Source: Yaniella flava (GTDB taxonomy: Bacteria > Actinomycetota > Actinomycetes > Actinomycetales > Micrococcaceae). From it: a stretch of 64,000 bases of DNA. Under the pieces are notes generated by a model that searched no databases, was not told the DNA's origin, and worked only from the letters and a program-made list of their open reading frames with translations. The stretch is from assembly GCF_039529295.1 (NCBI RefSeq), contig NZ_BAAAMN010000048.1, forward strand, positions 1 through 64,000, written 5' to 3'. The position numbers and the translations under genes were made by a program. Of the stretch, positions 16,643 to 25,590 are shown one piece after another. Within the stretch, counting starts at the first letter, position 1. Each line of letters begins with the position of its first letter.

Positions 16643-18279
16643 TACGTACCGAAGAATCTGCTTTTACCCAACCGAGCGAACTGGCAGACCGCTACGACGT
16701 GGTGGTCATGGGCTCGGGTGCTTCCGGCCTGACCGCCGCCGTCCGCGCAGCTCACGATGGCCTGCGGGTCGTCGTGGTCGAAAAAGACGCCAAACTTGGC
16801 GGTACAACTTCCGCGGGTGGCGGTGTGATTTGGGCTCCCGCCAACCACCTCGGTGCTGCTGCAGGTTATGAGGATTCCGAACAAGCAGGTATCGATTATC
16901 TGACGGCCGCGGCCGGCGACATCATGGAACCCGACGACATCGCCTGGTATGTCACAACCAGTGGCGAAGCCGTTCGGTTCTTGGACGCCCACACGCGAGT
17001 GGAGCTGCTGCCGCTGACCCGACCCGATTACCACATGGAATGGCCAGGAGCGGCAGCCGGTGGTCGTAGCCTCGATAATGCTGCGTTTCGTGCCGACGAC
17101 TACCCGGAAATCGCCGAGGTACTGCGCCAGCCCACATACTTTCCATTATTGACCATGGTCGAACGCGATGACCTCAACGGTCGCGCACCGGACCCTGCGC
17201 TGCTCAACGAACGTGCCGAGGCCGGGGTTCGCACCATGGGTGGTGCGCTGGCTGGCTCATTGACTGCCAGCGCACTGGATGCCGGGGTCGACATCGTGTT
17301 GGGCACGCCCGTGACCGATCTGCAACGTGGTCAAGATGGTTGGAGCGTCACCCTGGATGAGGCTTTCGTGGTGCGCACGGGGGCCGTGGTGATCGCTTCG
17401 GGTGGGTTTGAATTCAACCCGCGGCTTCGCGAAACGTTCCTGCCCTTGGATGTCACCCCCATCGGTGCTCCGTCAAATGAAGGTGACGGGCTCGAATTGG
17501 GCATGGCTGCCGGTGCCAGCCTACAGGACATGACGGCGGTGTGGGGCGTGCCGATCATTAATGCTCAGAATCAAACCTATGATGGCAAACCGACCGGACG
17601 CATGGGCAACGTAGAGATGACCCTACCCGGGTCGATCTCTGTCAATCAGGCCGGTCGCCGATTCGTCAACGAAGCGCTGAACTATCACGACGCGGCGCGG
17701 GTCTTTGCCAATATCGACCCGAATACCAGCAAGGCCGAAAACAACCCGGCCTGGTTGGTCTTCGACCACACATTCATGTGCAAATATCCGGTCGCCGGAT
17801 CAACCCCCGGAGACGCACCAGACTGGATGCTGTCGGCATCCACTTTGGCCGAGTTGGCTGAGCTCACCGGTATCGAGCCCGAACAGCTGGCCGAAACGGT
17901 TGAGCAGTTCAATGCCGATGCCCGCACCGGTGTCGACACCGCGTTTGGTCGCGGCTCGACTGCACAGGATCGCCACCTCGGCGATGCTTCAGTGGAACCA
18001 AACCCGTGCATGGCCCCGTTGGAGACCGGCCCGTACTATGCTGTGCCATTGCATGCCGGGGCGCTGGGCACCAGCGGTGGGCTGGCCACCAACCACGACG
18101 GCCAAGTGCTCGACCGGTTCCAAGAACCCATCGCCGGACTGTATGCTGCTGGCAACGTATCCGGCGGGGTATTCCGCAACACCTATCCGGGCGGTGGCGC
18201 AACCTTAGGTTCTGGCGTCACTCGCGGATTTGCCGCCGGTAGTCACATCGTCTCGGTGTTGGCGCCGGTCGCGTCCTAG
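16639..18279 (+). CDS. FAD-binding dehydrogenase, ketosteroid-dehydrogenase-like (3 of 3)
   Basis: A 546-residue flavoprotein, the third and most divergent paralogue in the cluster. The FAD motif VMGSGASGLTAAV is near residue 24, then EKDAKLGGTTSAGGG. The C-terminus reads GLYAAGNVSGGVF and TYPGGGATLGSGVTRGF, keeping the YPG-x-G loop but with Arg in place of Phe in the usual TFGY. It is the last gene of the run and is followed at once by a strong terminator. Having three such enzymes in one locus suggests successive desaturations of one ring or one enzyme per related substrate. Confidence 0.85.
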   Translation: MIRTEESAFTQPSELADRYDVVVMGSGASGLTAAVRAAHDGLRVVVVEKDAKLGGTTSAGGGVIWAPANHLGAAAGYEDSEQAGIDYLTAAAGDIMEPDDIAWYVTTSGEAVRFLDAHTRVELLPLTRPDYHMEWPGAAAGGRSLDNAAFRADDYPEIAEVLRQPTYFPLLTMVERDDLNGRAPDPALLNERAEAGVRTMGGALAGSLTASALDAGVDIVLGTPVTDLQRGQDGWSVTLDEAFVVRTGAVVIASGGFEFNPRLRETFLPLDVTPIGAPSNEGDGLELGMAAGASLQDMTAVWGVPIINAQNQTYDGKPTGRMGNVEMTLPGSISVNQAGRRFVNEALNYHDAARVFANIDPNTSKAENNPAWLVFDHTFMCKYPVAGSTPGDAPDWMLSASTLAELAELTGIEPEQLAETVEQFNADARTGVDTAFGRGSTAQDRHLGDASVEPNPCMAPLETGPYYAVPLHAGALGTSGGLATNHDGQVLDRFQEPIAGLYAAGNVSGGVFRNTYPGGGATLGSGVTRGFAAGSHIVSVLAPVAS

Positions 18280-18284
18280 CCCGA

Positions 18285-18342
18285 ACACACTCATGACCGC
18301 AACGGCCCGGAAAACTCGGGCACCGTTGCGGTCATTGTGTTT
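18285..18342. terminator. Rho-independent terminator after the catabolic run
   Basis: A long inverted repeat: 18285-18305 pairs with 18322-18342 around CATGACCGCAACGG / CCGTTGCGGTCATT, ending in TGTGTTTT. It closes the plus-strand operon and, being nearly symmetrical, can also serve the minus-strand tctA gene whose stop lies at 18354. Confidence 0.88.
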
Positions 18343-18353
18343 TAACGCCGATA

Positions 18354-19916
18354 TTATGGAACGTTCGAAGAGAATCGACTAGTATTCTTTAGCTCAGATT
18401 TGCGGCGTTTACTCATCTGCCGCAGTGGAGGGAATAGCAGCGCAGCCGCAGAAACGATAAACAGAATCATAGCGATTGGGCTCTGCAGAAATGATTCCCA
18501 ACCACCTCCGATCAATGTACGTCGTAGGTTCGATTCTGCGAGAGGTCCGAGAATAAGACCTAGGACGGTTGGTCCTGCTGGGAATCCAAAACGCAGCATA
18601 AACAACCCAATTAACCCCATGATTAACATGACAGCGACATCAAAGACAGAATTGCTAATCGAATAGGTCCCTACCATACAGAACACAAGAATGATGATCC
18701 ATAAGTACGCTTGATTTAGTTCAAGTAATTTCACCATCGACTTCATTCGCAGCAATGAGAGCGCCAAAGACAGCACCGTCGCGATCGTCAAGATTGCGAC
18801 CAGCGAGTAGACCATCGATGGATCCGACGCGAACAGTCCAGGGCCCGGCTGGATACCCCAGATCATCATGGAACCAATGAGCACTGCCATAACGGAGTCT
18901 CCTGGAATGCCCAATGCCATCGTCGTCGTGACGGACCCGCCAAGCGTGGTCGTTGTTGAAGTATCTCCAGCCATAAGGCCTTCAACGGACCCTTTGCCAA
19001 ATTCGTCTTTATTTTTCGACATCCGACGTGCGTTGTCCCAGCCAATAATCCCTGAAATATCGCCACCCACGGCAGGCACTAGCCCGATAACTGAACCAGT
19101 AGCTGCACCAACCGCTGTGGGTTTAGCCAAACGCTTGGTTGTTGTTTTGTCTGGCCACCACTGACCCATTTGAGCAATGGGTTTGAGCTGCGAAGCGCGG
19201 GGGTTATGTGTGAGCATTTGATTCAGCACCTCGGCAACACCAAACACGCCGATGATGACTGGGATGAATGGGACCCCTGAGTTTAACTCGAGAACATCCA
19301 TAGTGAAACGTGCATCGCCGGATACCGGATCGCGGCCAACGGCTGCTAAAAATAGACCGAAGCAGCCCGCAATGAGCCCTTTGATGATGCGTCCTGATGA
19401 TACGCCGATCATCATGGTCAGCCCGAAGACGACGAGTGCAAACAGCTCGGCGGGGCCGAACGCGCGAGCGAATCGTGCCAACGGGATAGCTATGAGCGCT
19501 AATAGAACTACACCAACGAGCATCCCAAAGGCTGACCCGAAAGCCGAAATTGTCATTGCGAGACCTGCGCGGCCTTGTTTTGCTAATGGATAGCCATCAA
19601 ATGTAGTTGAAATCGATGCCGGTGTACCGGGTGTATTTATGAGGATGGCTGGAACGCGATCGCCGAATTGTGCGGCCACATAGATGGTCAGCAGTACTGA
19701 AAGTCCCTGCATGGGTTCCAGCGTGAGCGTGAACCCTGAAGCCAGAGCCACGGCCATGGTCGCGGTGACGCCGGGAAATGCCCCGACGAGCATGCCGACG
19801 GGCATCCCCAGTCCGATGTAGAGCAGAGTGTCGAGCTGTAAAATGATGCCAAAGCCGTCTAACACAGCATTAGCCGTGACGACTGAAGGTCCGAAGAATT
19901 CAAGAAAGTTTGTCAT
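18354..19916 (-). CDS. tctA: Tripartite tricarboxylate transporter permease TctA
   Basis: A 520-residue large permease subunit of the TTT family, which imports di/tricarboxylates with a periplasmic binding protein and a small subunit. The family signature is near the N-terminus (GMPVGMLVGAFPGVTATM, then AILINTPGTPASISTTFDG) and is repeated in the second half (GLVPAVGGDISGIIGWDNA, LGIPGDSVMAVLIG). It has about ten or more membrane segments. The gene appears intact. It is downstream of the broken tctB and truncated tctC on the same strand, so the system should not work unless partners exist elsewhere. Confidence 0.88.
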   Translation of the reverse strand: MTNFLEFFGPSVVTANAVLDGFGIILQLDTLLYIGLGMPVGMLVGAFPGVTATMAVALASGFTLTLEPMQGLSVLLTIYVAAQFGDRVPAILINTPGTPASISTTFDGYPLAKQGRAGLAMTISAFGSAFGMLVGVVLLALIAIPLARFARAFGPAELFALVVFGLTMMIGVSSGRIIKGLIAGCFGLFLAAVGRDPVSGDARFTMDVLELNSGVPFIPVIIGVFGVAEVLNQMLTHNPRASQLKPIAQMGQWWPDKTTTKRLAKPTAVGAATGSVIGLVPAVGGDISGIIGWDNARRMSKNKDEFGKGSVEGLMAGDTSTTTTLGGSVTTTMALGIPGDSVMAVLIGSMMIWGIQPGPGLFASDPSMVYSLVAILTIATVLSLALSLLRMKSMVKLLELNQAYLWIIILVFCMVGTYSISNSVFDVAVMLIMGLIGLFMLRFGFPAGPTVLGLILGPLAESNLRRTLIGGGWESFLQSPIAMILFIVSAAALLFPPLRQMSKRRKSELKNTSRFSSNVP

Positions 19917-20227
19917 AGCAAGTTAGGAGTCTTTCAGCCGAGGGGAACCCGGAGCAGAATAACGAATAGCACGTGCAGCACCGCTGCAATAATGCCGGGG
20001 AATACCAACAAGAGTTTCCAGTCTCGGAACCCAAAGAGCAATAATAAAAGAACGATAGTGACAAATGTGATGAGCCATAGTTGCAAAACGTTAAACATCG
20101 CCAAGTAGCAAATGAGAACTACCAGGGTGATAGCCAAGCGACTAAGACCCCACCCCGTGACGGGATTGGGTAGATCCTTGGTTTCGCGAGCGGGGAGAAC
20201 ATTGGTTGTCACCAGTAATACGCTTAG

Positions 20228-21201
20228 AAAATCCGCCGATAGGTGCTGTTGTTAGGGTTTTCGATCGGGCCGATTGTCCCAGCGGTGGGTGACCCATGCT
20301 TGGCGGATCAGGCGTCGGATGATGATGACCGAGTTGGCTAAGGCAATAAATGCGTCGTTGACGCAAGCTCGGCGTTCGGTGCAGATCAAGAGTTTTTTGA
20401 AGCCTCGGGTGTGCCAGGCATTGGTGCGTTCCACGACCCAGCGGGCGCCGGTTTGCAACGGTTCGCCCTTGGTGCTGATCTGCCAATCACAGCCCAACTC
20501 GGTCAGCAGTCCACGGGTTTTAGCCGAGTCATAGCCGGCGTCGAGGTGTACCGTGATGTGGTCTGGTAAGTGGAATCCAAACCGCGATAATTTCTCCAAC
20601 GTGGGCTGCAGTAGCGGTGAATCGTTGCGGTTGGCTGGGGCCGCTACACAGCCAATGGGGATACCGTTGCCATCGGTCAAAACGGATCGTTTGGTGCCTT
20701 GCTTGCCCCGGTCTACCGGGGATTTGCCTGCGATTTCACCACCACAGGGGGCTTTGACGATGCATCCATCGACGCACAGATTTTCTAGATCAAGGCCTTC
20801 AATTCGATCGTAGGCTTCCAGACAGATCTGCTCCAAATTTTCGAAGATTCCTGCAGCGATCCACTCGTCGCGGCGGCGTCGGATCGTGGTGGCTGAGCAG
20901 GTGCTGTCGCTGATTTTTTCGTAGGCGGCACCTAACACCAGTACCTGGATGAGTTTGTCGAAAATCACCCGGTCGGCGACACGTGGCCGGTGACAGCCCA
21001 ATGGATGATGATCCACGATTGGTGGGATCAGCGCTTCAAATTGGTCCCACAAGGGGTCCATGATGAATAATGGAAGGGCAGGCATAGGGATCTCCTGGCA
21101 AACGATGAATTCTGAACAAATCCATGTTTAACAGGCCCTATGCCTGCACTATATTTAAAGACTATTAATGACGAGCCGACAACGCCCTATTGGCGGATTT
21201 T
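20228..21201 (-). mobile_element. IS5-family insertion sequence in tctB
   Basis: A 974-bp element with imperfect terminal inverted repeats beginning AAAATCCGCC at both ends (left 20228, right end 21201), then ATAGG after one mismatch. It is flanked by the direct repeat CTTAG at 20223-20227 and 21202-21206. Because CTTAG is nearly palindromic, the exact tip could be shifted by a few bases, but the 979-base net insertion is unaffected. It carries one transposase gene. Confidence 0.9.
20252..21085 (-). CDS. IS5-family transposase
   Basis: A 277-residue DDE transposase. The first Asp is in LCVDGCIVKAP near residue 103, the second Asp in VHLDAGYDSAKTRG near residue 182, and the Glu in WVVERTNAWHTRGFKKL near residue 221. 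The Y-x-x-x-R...-x-K region typical of IS5/IS4 follows. The N-terminal DPLWDQFEALIPP is the common opening of this group. The ATG is preceded by AGGAG at good spacing. It appears intact, so the element may still move. A diverged copy of its 3' end lies at 3089-3300. Confidence 0.92.
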   Translation of the reverse strand: MPALPLFIMDPLWDQFEALIPPIVDHHPLGCHRPRVADRVIFDKLIQVLVLGAAYEKISDSTCSATTIRRRRDEWIAAGIFENLEQICLEAYDRIEGLDLENLCVDGCIVKAPCGGEIAGKSPVDRGKQGTKRSVLTDGNGIPIGCVAAPANRNDSPLLQPTLEKLSRFGFHLPDHITVHLDAGYDSAKTRGLLTELGCDWQISTKGEPLQTGARWVVERTNAWHTRGFKKLLICTERRACVNDAFIALANSVIIIRRLIRQAWVTHRWDNRPDRKP

Positions 21202-21474
21202 CTTAGACAAATAAGTCCCCAAGCAAGCAAAGTTGGCCAAAAGCGGGGCCCTAGCTCGCCTATGTCGCGAACAACAATATCCTGAGTAGCTATGAGCAGG
21301 ATGAGACCGCCACTCAATGATACGACGACGGCGATCCACTCGCGGACCCGGTTGGCGCGCTTAGTGGGCGAAACCGGAGGTGTAGGAGCCACCTCTGCGC
21401 CGGATGGGTCAGCAGGTGGGTCTTGTTCTATAGAGTCCTTGCCGACCATGATTTATCGATTCTTCCGAGCTTCG

Positions 21475-21866
21475 TTACTCACCCTGAGCGAGACGGATCC
21501 ATGCCTCGTGACGTTCGTCTTCTTCAGCGATGAACTCAGCAAACTCTTCTGGGTTGGTTGCTACTGGAATGAGATTCGATGATTCAATCGTCTCCTCATA
21601 GTCCTCGCTTGCCGCAGCGCTCTGAATTGCTGTCGATAAAGTATCGACAACATCCTCGGGGGTGCCAGCTGGAACTACGAGCCCAGTGAAAGACGAATTT
21701 TGTACATCAATGCTGAGTTCTTCTGTGGTTGGTACGTCAGGGAGCTCTTCTAAGCGCTCGTCGGCGAGGACTGCTAGGTAGCGCATATCGCCACCGTCGA
21801 CCTGAGCTTTCTGTGAACCTACGGCGTCGATAGAGAAATCAACGTCGCCTGCACGCGCGAGTTTGG
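21475..21866 (-). pseudogene. tctC: TctC/Bug-family substrate-binding protein, C-terminal remnant
   Basis: The C-terminal 130 or so residues of a Bug-type binding protein, which would capture the carboxylate outside the membrane for TctAB. Recognisable parts are GDMRYLAVLADERLEELPDVPTTEEL, written here as GDMRYLAVLADERL followed by ELPDVPTTEEL, then GLVVPAGTPEDVVDTLSTAI. The signal peptide and first lobe are missing. Upstream of about 21864 the frame runs backwards through the lacI remnant and is not tctC sequence. The stop lies 25 bases before the tctB start. The gene is dead. Confidence 0.82.
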
Positions 21867-21867
21867 A

Positions 21868-22241
21868 ATGGAACTGCAGGTAATTGGACCGTTTATTCCG
21901 ACTTTGGAGCAGGGCCACGTAGCGGCCGCTTTTGCTCTTCAGCAAGACTCAACCGCCATAATGGGATTAACGATCAGCTGGCAATTGTTATCATTCAATA
22001 CTTGTTGGCTCAGGGGTACGAAGTGCCAAGAGATTTTTCGGTCACAGGTTTTGATAACACGCAAGCGGCGGAAATTATCCACACGGGCTTGACATGTCTG
22101 AATGCGCCGTTGCGACTCGCGGGACATAAAGCTGTTGATTTGTTGTTTGAACATTTGGCCGGAAGCAGGACTCCGCAGTCGGTTCGGTTGAACGCTGACT
22201 TGGTCGTGCGTGGGTCGACCGGTCAGGCGCCAGTCTCTTAG
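21868..22241 (+). pseudogene. LacI-family regulator, C-terminal remnant with frameshift
   Basis: The frame opens with VIGPFIPTLEQGHVAAAFAL then QQDSTAIMG, and continues one frame over as NDQLAIVIIQYLLAQGYEVP and RDFSVTGFDNTQAAEIIHTG. This is the effector-domain end of a LacI-type regulator. A missing base near 21963-21966 (in GGATTAAC) explains the frame change. The helix-turn-helix and the first lobe are gone. The gene is divergent from tctC, the normal arrangement of a regulator and its transporter operon, and both are cut at the same junction. Confidence 0.85.
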
Positions 22242-22339
22242 CGTTATCTGAACGCTGCTTCCGCGCGTATACCTGGGCGCGCGGAGTCGTCGCCGTGTCT
22301 GGACAAGACTCGGCTCAGGAATATTGCAGGGTTGGCCTA

Positions 22340-23323
22340 TTAAGCCAGCCCGAGCTCAGTGACTGTGTCTCGTTCTTCGGATAGCTCGGTCGCGCTGGCA
22401 TCCATCTTTGCCCGGCTGAAATCGTTGATCTCAAGATCGTGGACGATCTGCCAGTTGCCGTCTTGGGTGGTGACCGGAAACGAATACATCAAACCTTCTG
22501 GTATCCCATAGGAGCCATCGGAAACTACGGCCATCGAAACCCAATCACCTTCTGGGGTGCCGTGCAGCCAATCACGGGCAGCATCGATCGTGGCTGAAGC
22601 AGCTGAGGCCGCCGATGATGCGCCTCGAGCCTCAATAATGGCCGATCCGCGTTGGGCTACCGTGGGGATGAAATCATCTTCAATCCAGTGTTGCTCTACC
22701 AACTCTGCTGCACTGTGACCATTGATCTTGGCGTGATAAATATCTGGATACTGCGTTGCCGAATGGTTGCCCCAGATCGTCATGTTCGTGATCTCGTCGA
22801 CCCTGGATTGGGTTTTGCGGGCCAGCTGCGCGAGGGCGCGGTTGTGGTCGAGTCGGGTGAGCGCACTGAAGCGTTCGGCCGGGATGTCCGGGGCATTGTT
22901 CATCGCGATCATCGCGTTCGTATTCGCCGGATTGCCGGTGACGCCGATGCGAACGTCCTCGGCTGCGACCTTGTTCAGTGCCTTGCCCTGTTCGGTAAAT
23001 ATCGCACCGTTGGCATCCAGCAGATCCTTGCGTTCCATTCCCTTGCTTCGTGGGCGGGCTCCGACCAGCAGGGCGAGGTTTGCGCCATTGAAAATATGCT
23101 CGGCGTTATCACCAAGTTCTACGGAATCCAACAGTGGGAAAGCGCAATCGTCGAGTTCCATAGCGACGCCTTCAAGCGCTTGCATGCTCGCCGGGATCTC
23201 TAAGAGACGTAACTGGACGGGAACATCTGGCCCAAAGAGCGCACCGGATGCGATGCGAAACAGCAGGCTGTAGCCGATTTGGCCAGCTGCGCCGGTGATG
23301 GCAATTTTTACCGGGGTGGTCAT
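22340..23323 (-). CDS. mdh: Malate dehydrogenase
   Basis: A 327-residue NAD-dependent malate dehydrogenase of the actinobacterial MDH type, converting malate and oxaloacetate in the TCA cycle. The Rossmann motif ITGAAGQIGYSLLFRIA opens the protein. Substrate arginines are in GARPRSKGMERKDLL and in LTRLDHNRA, and the catalytic His is in WGNHSATQYPD. VTGNPANTNA is the usual family motif. The ATG at 23323 is chosen because AAGGAG lies 7 bases before it; the TTG two codons earlier is unlikely. It is a single gene in its own right between decayed loci, and probably essential housekeeping. Confidence 0.93.
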   Translation of the reverse strand: MTTPVKIAITGAAGQIGYSLLFRIASGALFGPDVPVQLRLLEIPASMQALEGVAMELDDCAFPLLDSVELGDNAEHIFNGANLALLVGARPRSKGMERKDLLDANGAIFTEQGKALNKVAAEDVRIGVTGNPANTNAMIAMNNAPDIPAERFSALTRLDHNRALAQLARKTQSRVDEITNMTIWGNHSATQYPDIYHAKINGHSAAELVEQHWIEDDFIPTVAQRGSAIIEARGASSAASAASATIDAARDWLHGTPEGDWVSMAVVSDGSYGIPEGLMYSFPVTTQDGNWQIVHDLEINDFSRAKMDASATELSEERDTVTELGLA

Positions 23324-23450
23324 GTTCAAGCTCCTTACATCGAAAGCTATGTCTCAGCTTACGCTGGGTGACCAAAAAGCTGACTACTGTCAGCATTGAA
23401 CTCGAAACAGCGCAGACATCAACGGCTTCCTCAGATGACTTCATGTCGAG

Positions 23451-23459
23451 TTATCCACA
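23451..23459 (+). promoter_or_regulatory. Isolated perfect DnaA box
   Basis: TTATCCACA, a perfect match to the bacterial DnaA box, lies between mdh and the small membrane protein at 23549. It has no close neighbours of the same motif. A single 9-mer can occur by chance, but the cluster at 32004-32148 makes it worth listing. Confidence 0.4.
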
Positions 23460-23548
23460 AAGGGCGCTGGCATAGTTTCATATCGGGGCAGAATGTCATA
23501 GATTCGCTGGCATATACGGTGATTCATAGGCACAATGGGAGTATGCAC

Positions 23549-23878
23549 ATGCCGGTTGAAGTGATCGAGACCATCATTATCGCCGCCAGTTTGTTGATAA
23601 CTCTTGGCGGTGGGTTTTATGCTGGTTTCGCATGGTTGATTCGACGCAGTGATGCTCAAACGGTCCAGGAGCGGACCATGCTCATGGCCAAAATCGATGA
23701 GGTGGGGTCACAGGTTGCCCGGGCGCAGGCAAACACCGATGCACGGTTTGACAAGGTAGACGAGCGTTTCGATCGCATGGGCGAGCGAATTCATGACGTC
23801 CAGACAGAACTGACCGAGGTTAAGATTGCGGTCGCACGCTTTGAAGGTCCTCTGCAGCGACTTATTGTTCCCCGCTGA
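23549..23878 (+). CDS. Small membrane protein with C-terminal coiled coil
   Basis: About 109 residues of unknown function. The N-terminus VEVIETIIIAASLLITLGGG leads into one membrane helix ending near WLIRRSD. The rest is charged and helical, with a repeated DARFDKVDERFDRMGERI pattern that looks like a coiled coil. GGAG lies 7 bases before the ATG at 23549; an ATG at 23543 is too close to it. The design (one helix plus coiled coil) resembles small phage holin-associated (XhlA-like) or structural proteins, but similarity is too weak to assign. Confidence 0.65.
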   Translation: MPVEVIETIIIAASLLITLGGGFYAGFAWLIRRSDAQTVQERTMLMAKIDEVGSQVARAQANTDARFDKVDERFDRMGERIHDVQTELTEVKIAVARFEGPLQRLIVPR

Positions 23879-23883
23879 CCTTT

Positions 23884-24471
23884 CTATTGGGCAGGTGTCG
23901 CGGATTGCTGCTTGCGCGCGTATGCTCGCGCTGCCCGCACCCTGTCCCCACATCGAGTCGAGCACCAACGACGCCGAGCGTGTGTGCGCACATAGAATCG
24001 ATCGCACGGTGCGGATTCACACTGGGTTAGCAGGTCACTGTGTTCACCGGTGAGTAGCGCTGCTGCATCGTCGCTGACCAGGGCCATAGCGTGCTCAACC
24101 AGTTGGGTAACCGGGTGGATATGCTGGCGGTAAAATCCCTGCTGCTGATCATATTGTAACTCTGAGGCACTCGAAATCTTCTGCATCGAGTTGTTGACGG
24201 CTGCCAACACTGTGTCGGCAGGGACAGCGCCGCGAACTTTCGCGCTGAATAATTCCCGCAAGTGGACACGCAGCCCAGTCAACTGGTTCTAGCAATACGG
24301 CAGTAATTGGGTATCTTCGGGCACCAACGCATGACTGATGAGCCAGCCGGTGGCATCTTCTGGGCTGGCCAAACCGTCTTCGATTTCTTCGCCGGGCAAC
24401 GTCACCACGGTGTTGGCCAGCTCGAGACTCACATACTGATCCGACCCGGGTGCGGGAAATAACGTAGTCAT
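23884..24471 (-). pseudogene. CGNR zinc-finger (ABATE-domain) protein interrupted by TAG
   Basis: The frame encodes an ABATE-type N-terminal domain (LELANTVVTLPGEEIEDGLA) and ends with a CGNR-type zinc finger: CESAPCDRFYVRTHARRRWC followed by CGDRVRAARAYARK. Such proteins are predicted stress-linked regulators. One in-frame TAG at 24289-24291 breaks the frame in the first domain (LLPYC then stop then NQLTGLRVHLRELF). There is no frame change across it, and downstream sequence is still well conserved, so the lesion looks recent. The ATG at 24471 is the likely start. It is divergent from the luciferase-like gene at 24514. A sequencing error is also possible. Confidence 0.75.
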
Positions 24472-24513
24472 ACCATCACGCAATAGAGTTACTTGTACCG
24501 TGAGGATTTGAAG

Positions 24514-25590
24514 TTGGAATCAACGCAACAGACCAGTACTGCGCCGTTCACTCTGTCGGTACTCGACAATGCACATACTGCCGTAGGGCAAACCGTGGAG
24601 GATGCCTTTGGCGAAGTGATCAACCTGGCTAAGGTCGCAGACCAGCTGGGGTATCAGCGGTTCTGGATGTCAGAGCACCACGCGATGCCCGGCGCTTCGA
24701 CGTCGTCGCCGTAGCTCATGCTGGCTCGATTGATCGGCGAAACCACTAACATCCGCCTCGGGGCAGGTGGCGTCATGCTGCCGAACCACGCGCCACTGTT
24801 GATAGCTGAGCAGTTCGGCATGCTCAATGCGATGGCTCCGGGTCGCATCGACCTTGGGTTGGGTCGACCCCCAGGTACAGATATGGCCACCGCAGCAGCC
24901 TTGCGTCGTCATAAACATGCCAACGACAACTTCGGCGAACAGGTGGATGAGCTGCTGGGTTTCTTGCGCGCTGACTTCCCGTCAGGGCACCCATACCAGC
25001 ACGTCCATGCCGTGCCGGGGCCATGGCAGAATGTCGAAAACCGCGTGCCAGCCGCAGGCCTTAGTCCAGAAGAGTGGATTCTGGGCTCCTCGACCTTCTC
25101 CATACACTTGGCCGCCGAGCTCGGACGCCCCTACGCCTTCGCTTTGCAGTTTGGCGACGCAGATGCCGTCAGCGCACTGCGTCTCTACCGCGAGCAGTTC
25201 CAACCTTCTGAAGTCCTCGCTGAACCCTATGCGCTGGTGAGTCTTGGGGTAGTGGCTCACGACGATCCGCATGAAGCTGCGCTCCAGGCGCGTACCGCTG
25301 GGATGGCCATGTTGCGGATGTTTAAGCGCGAGTCTTACAGTCTCCTGCCGCCCGAAGAGGTAGCAAACTACCCGGCAACGCTCAATGAGCGCCACGTCCT
25401 GGACGTTTACGATAAGCGGTTCGTCAATGGTACGGGCGCCACCGTTGCTGCTGCGCTAGATCGGCTCTATGAGCAGACCCAGGCCGATGAAATCATGCTT
25501 GTGACCATGGGCTCGTCGCGCGCCGTGCACGTGCGCACCATCGAGCTCATCGCGCAGCATTATCAGCTCGGTGTTGGCGTCAACAGCTAG
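24514..25590 (+). pseudogene. Luciferase-like (LLM) flavin oxidoreductase interrupted by TAG
   Basis: A bacterial-luciferase-like monooxygenase of about 358 codons. The opening FTLSVLDNAHTAVGQTVEDA, the EHHAMPGAS motif and GGVMLPNHAPLLIAEQFG are typical of the MsnO8/LLM group. A single in-frame TAG at 24712-24714 separates GASTSSP from LMLARLIGETTNIRLGAGG. The aligned position in the intact paralogue at 49356 is an ordinary Ala. GAGGA at 24502 fits a TTG start at 24514. Conservation on both sides suggests a recent nonsense mutation, readthrough or sequencing error. Confidence 0.8.

Larger units (their letters stand above)
19934..21449 (-). pseudogene. tctB: TctB small permease subunit, split by an IS5-family element
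   Basis: The N-terminal part (21449 leftwards) encodes EWIAVVVSLSGGLILLIA and FWPTLLAWGLICL. The C-terminal part (to 19934) encodes VLPARETKDLPNPVTGWGL, then hydrophobic segments ending VLLRVPLG or similar. Both match TctB, a four-helix protein of 150-180 residues. The two halves flank the insertion at 20228-21201. Removing the element and one copy of the CTTAG duplication joins ...GLICL to SVLLVTTNVLP in frame and leaves 537 bases, a 178-residue protein of normal size. The gap to tctA is 17 bases and to tctC 25 bases, an operon in the order C-B-A. Confidence 0.9.

Noticed and set aside
24289..24714. Amber codon reassignment (pyrrolysine-like) in this organism
   Set aside because: TAG ends many intact genes in the window, so it is a normal stop codon. 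Two lesions do not justify recoding.
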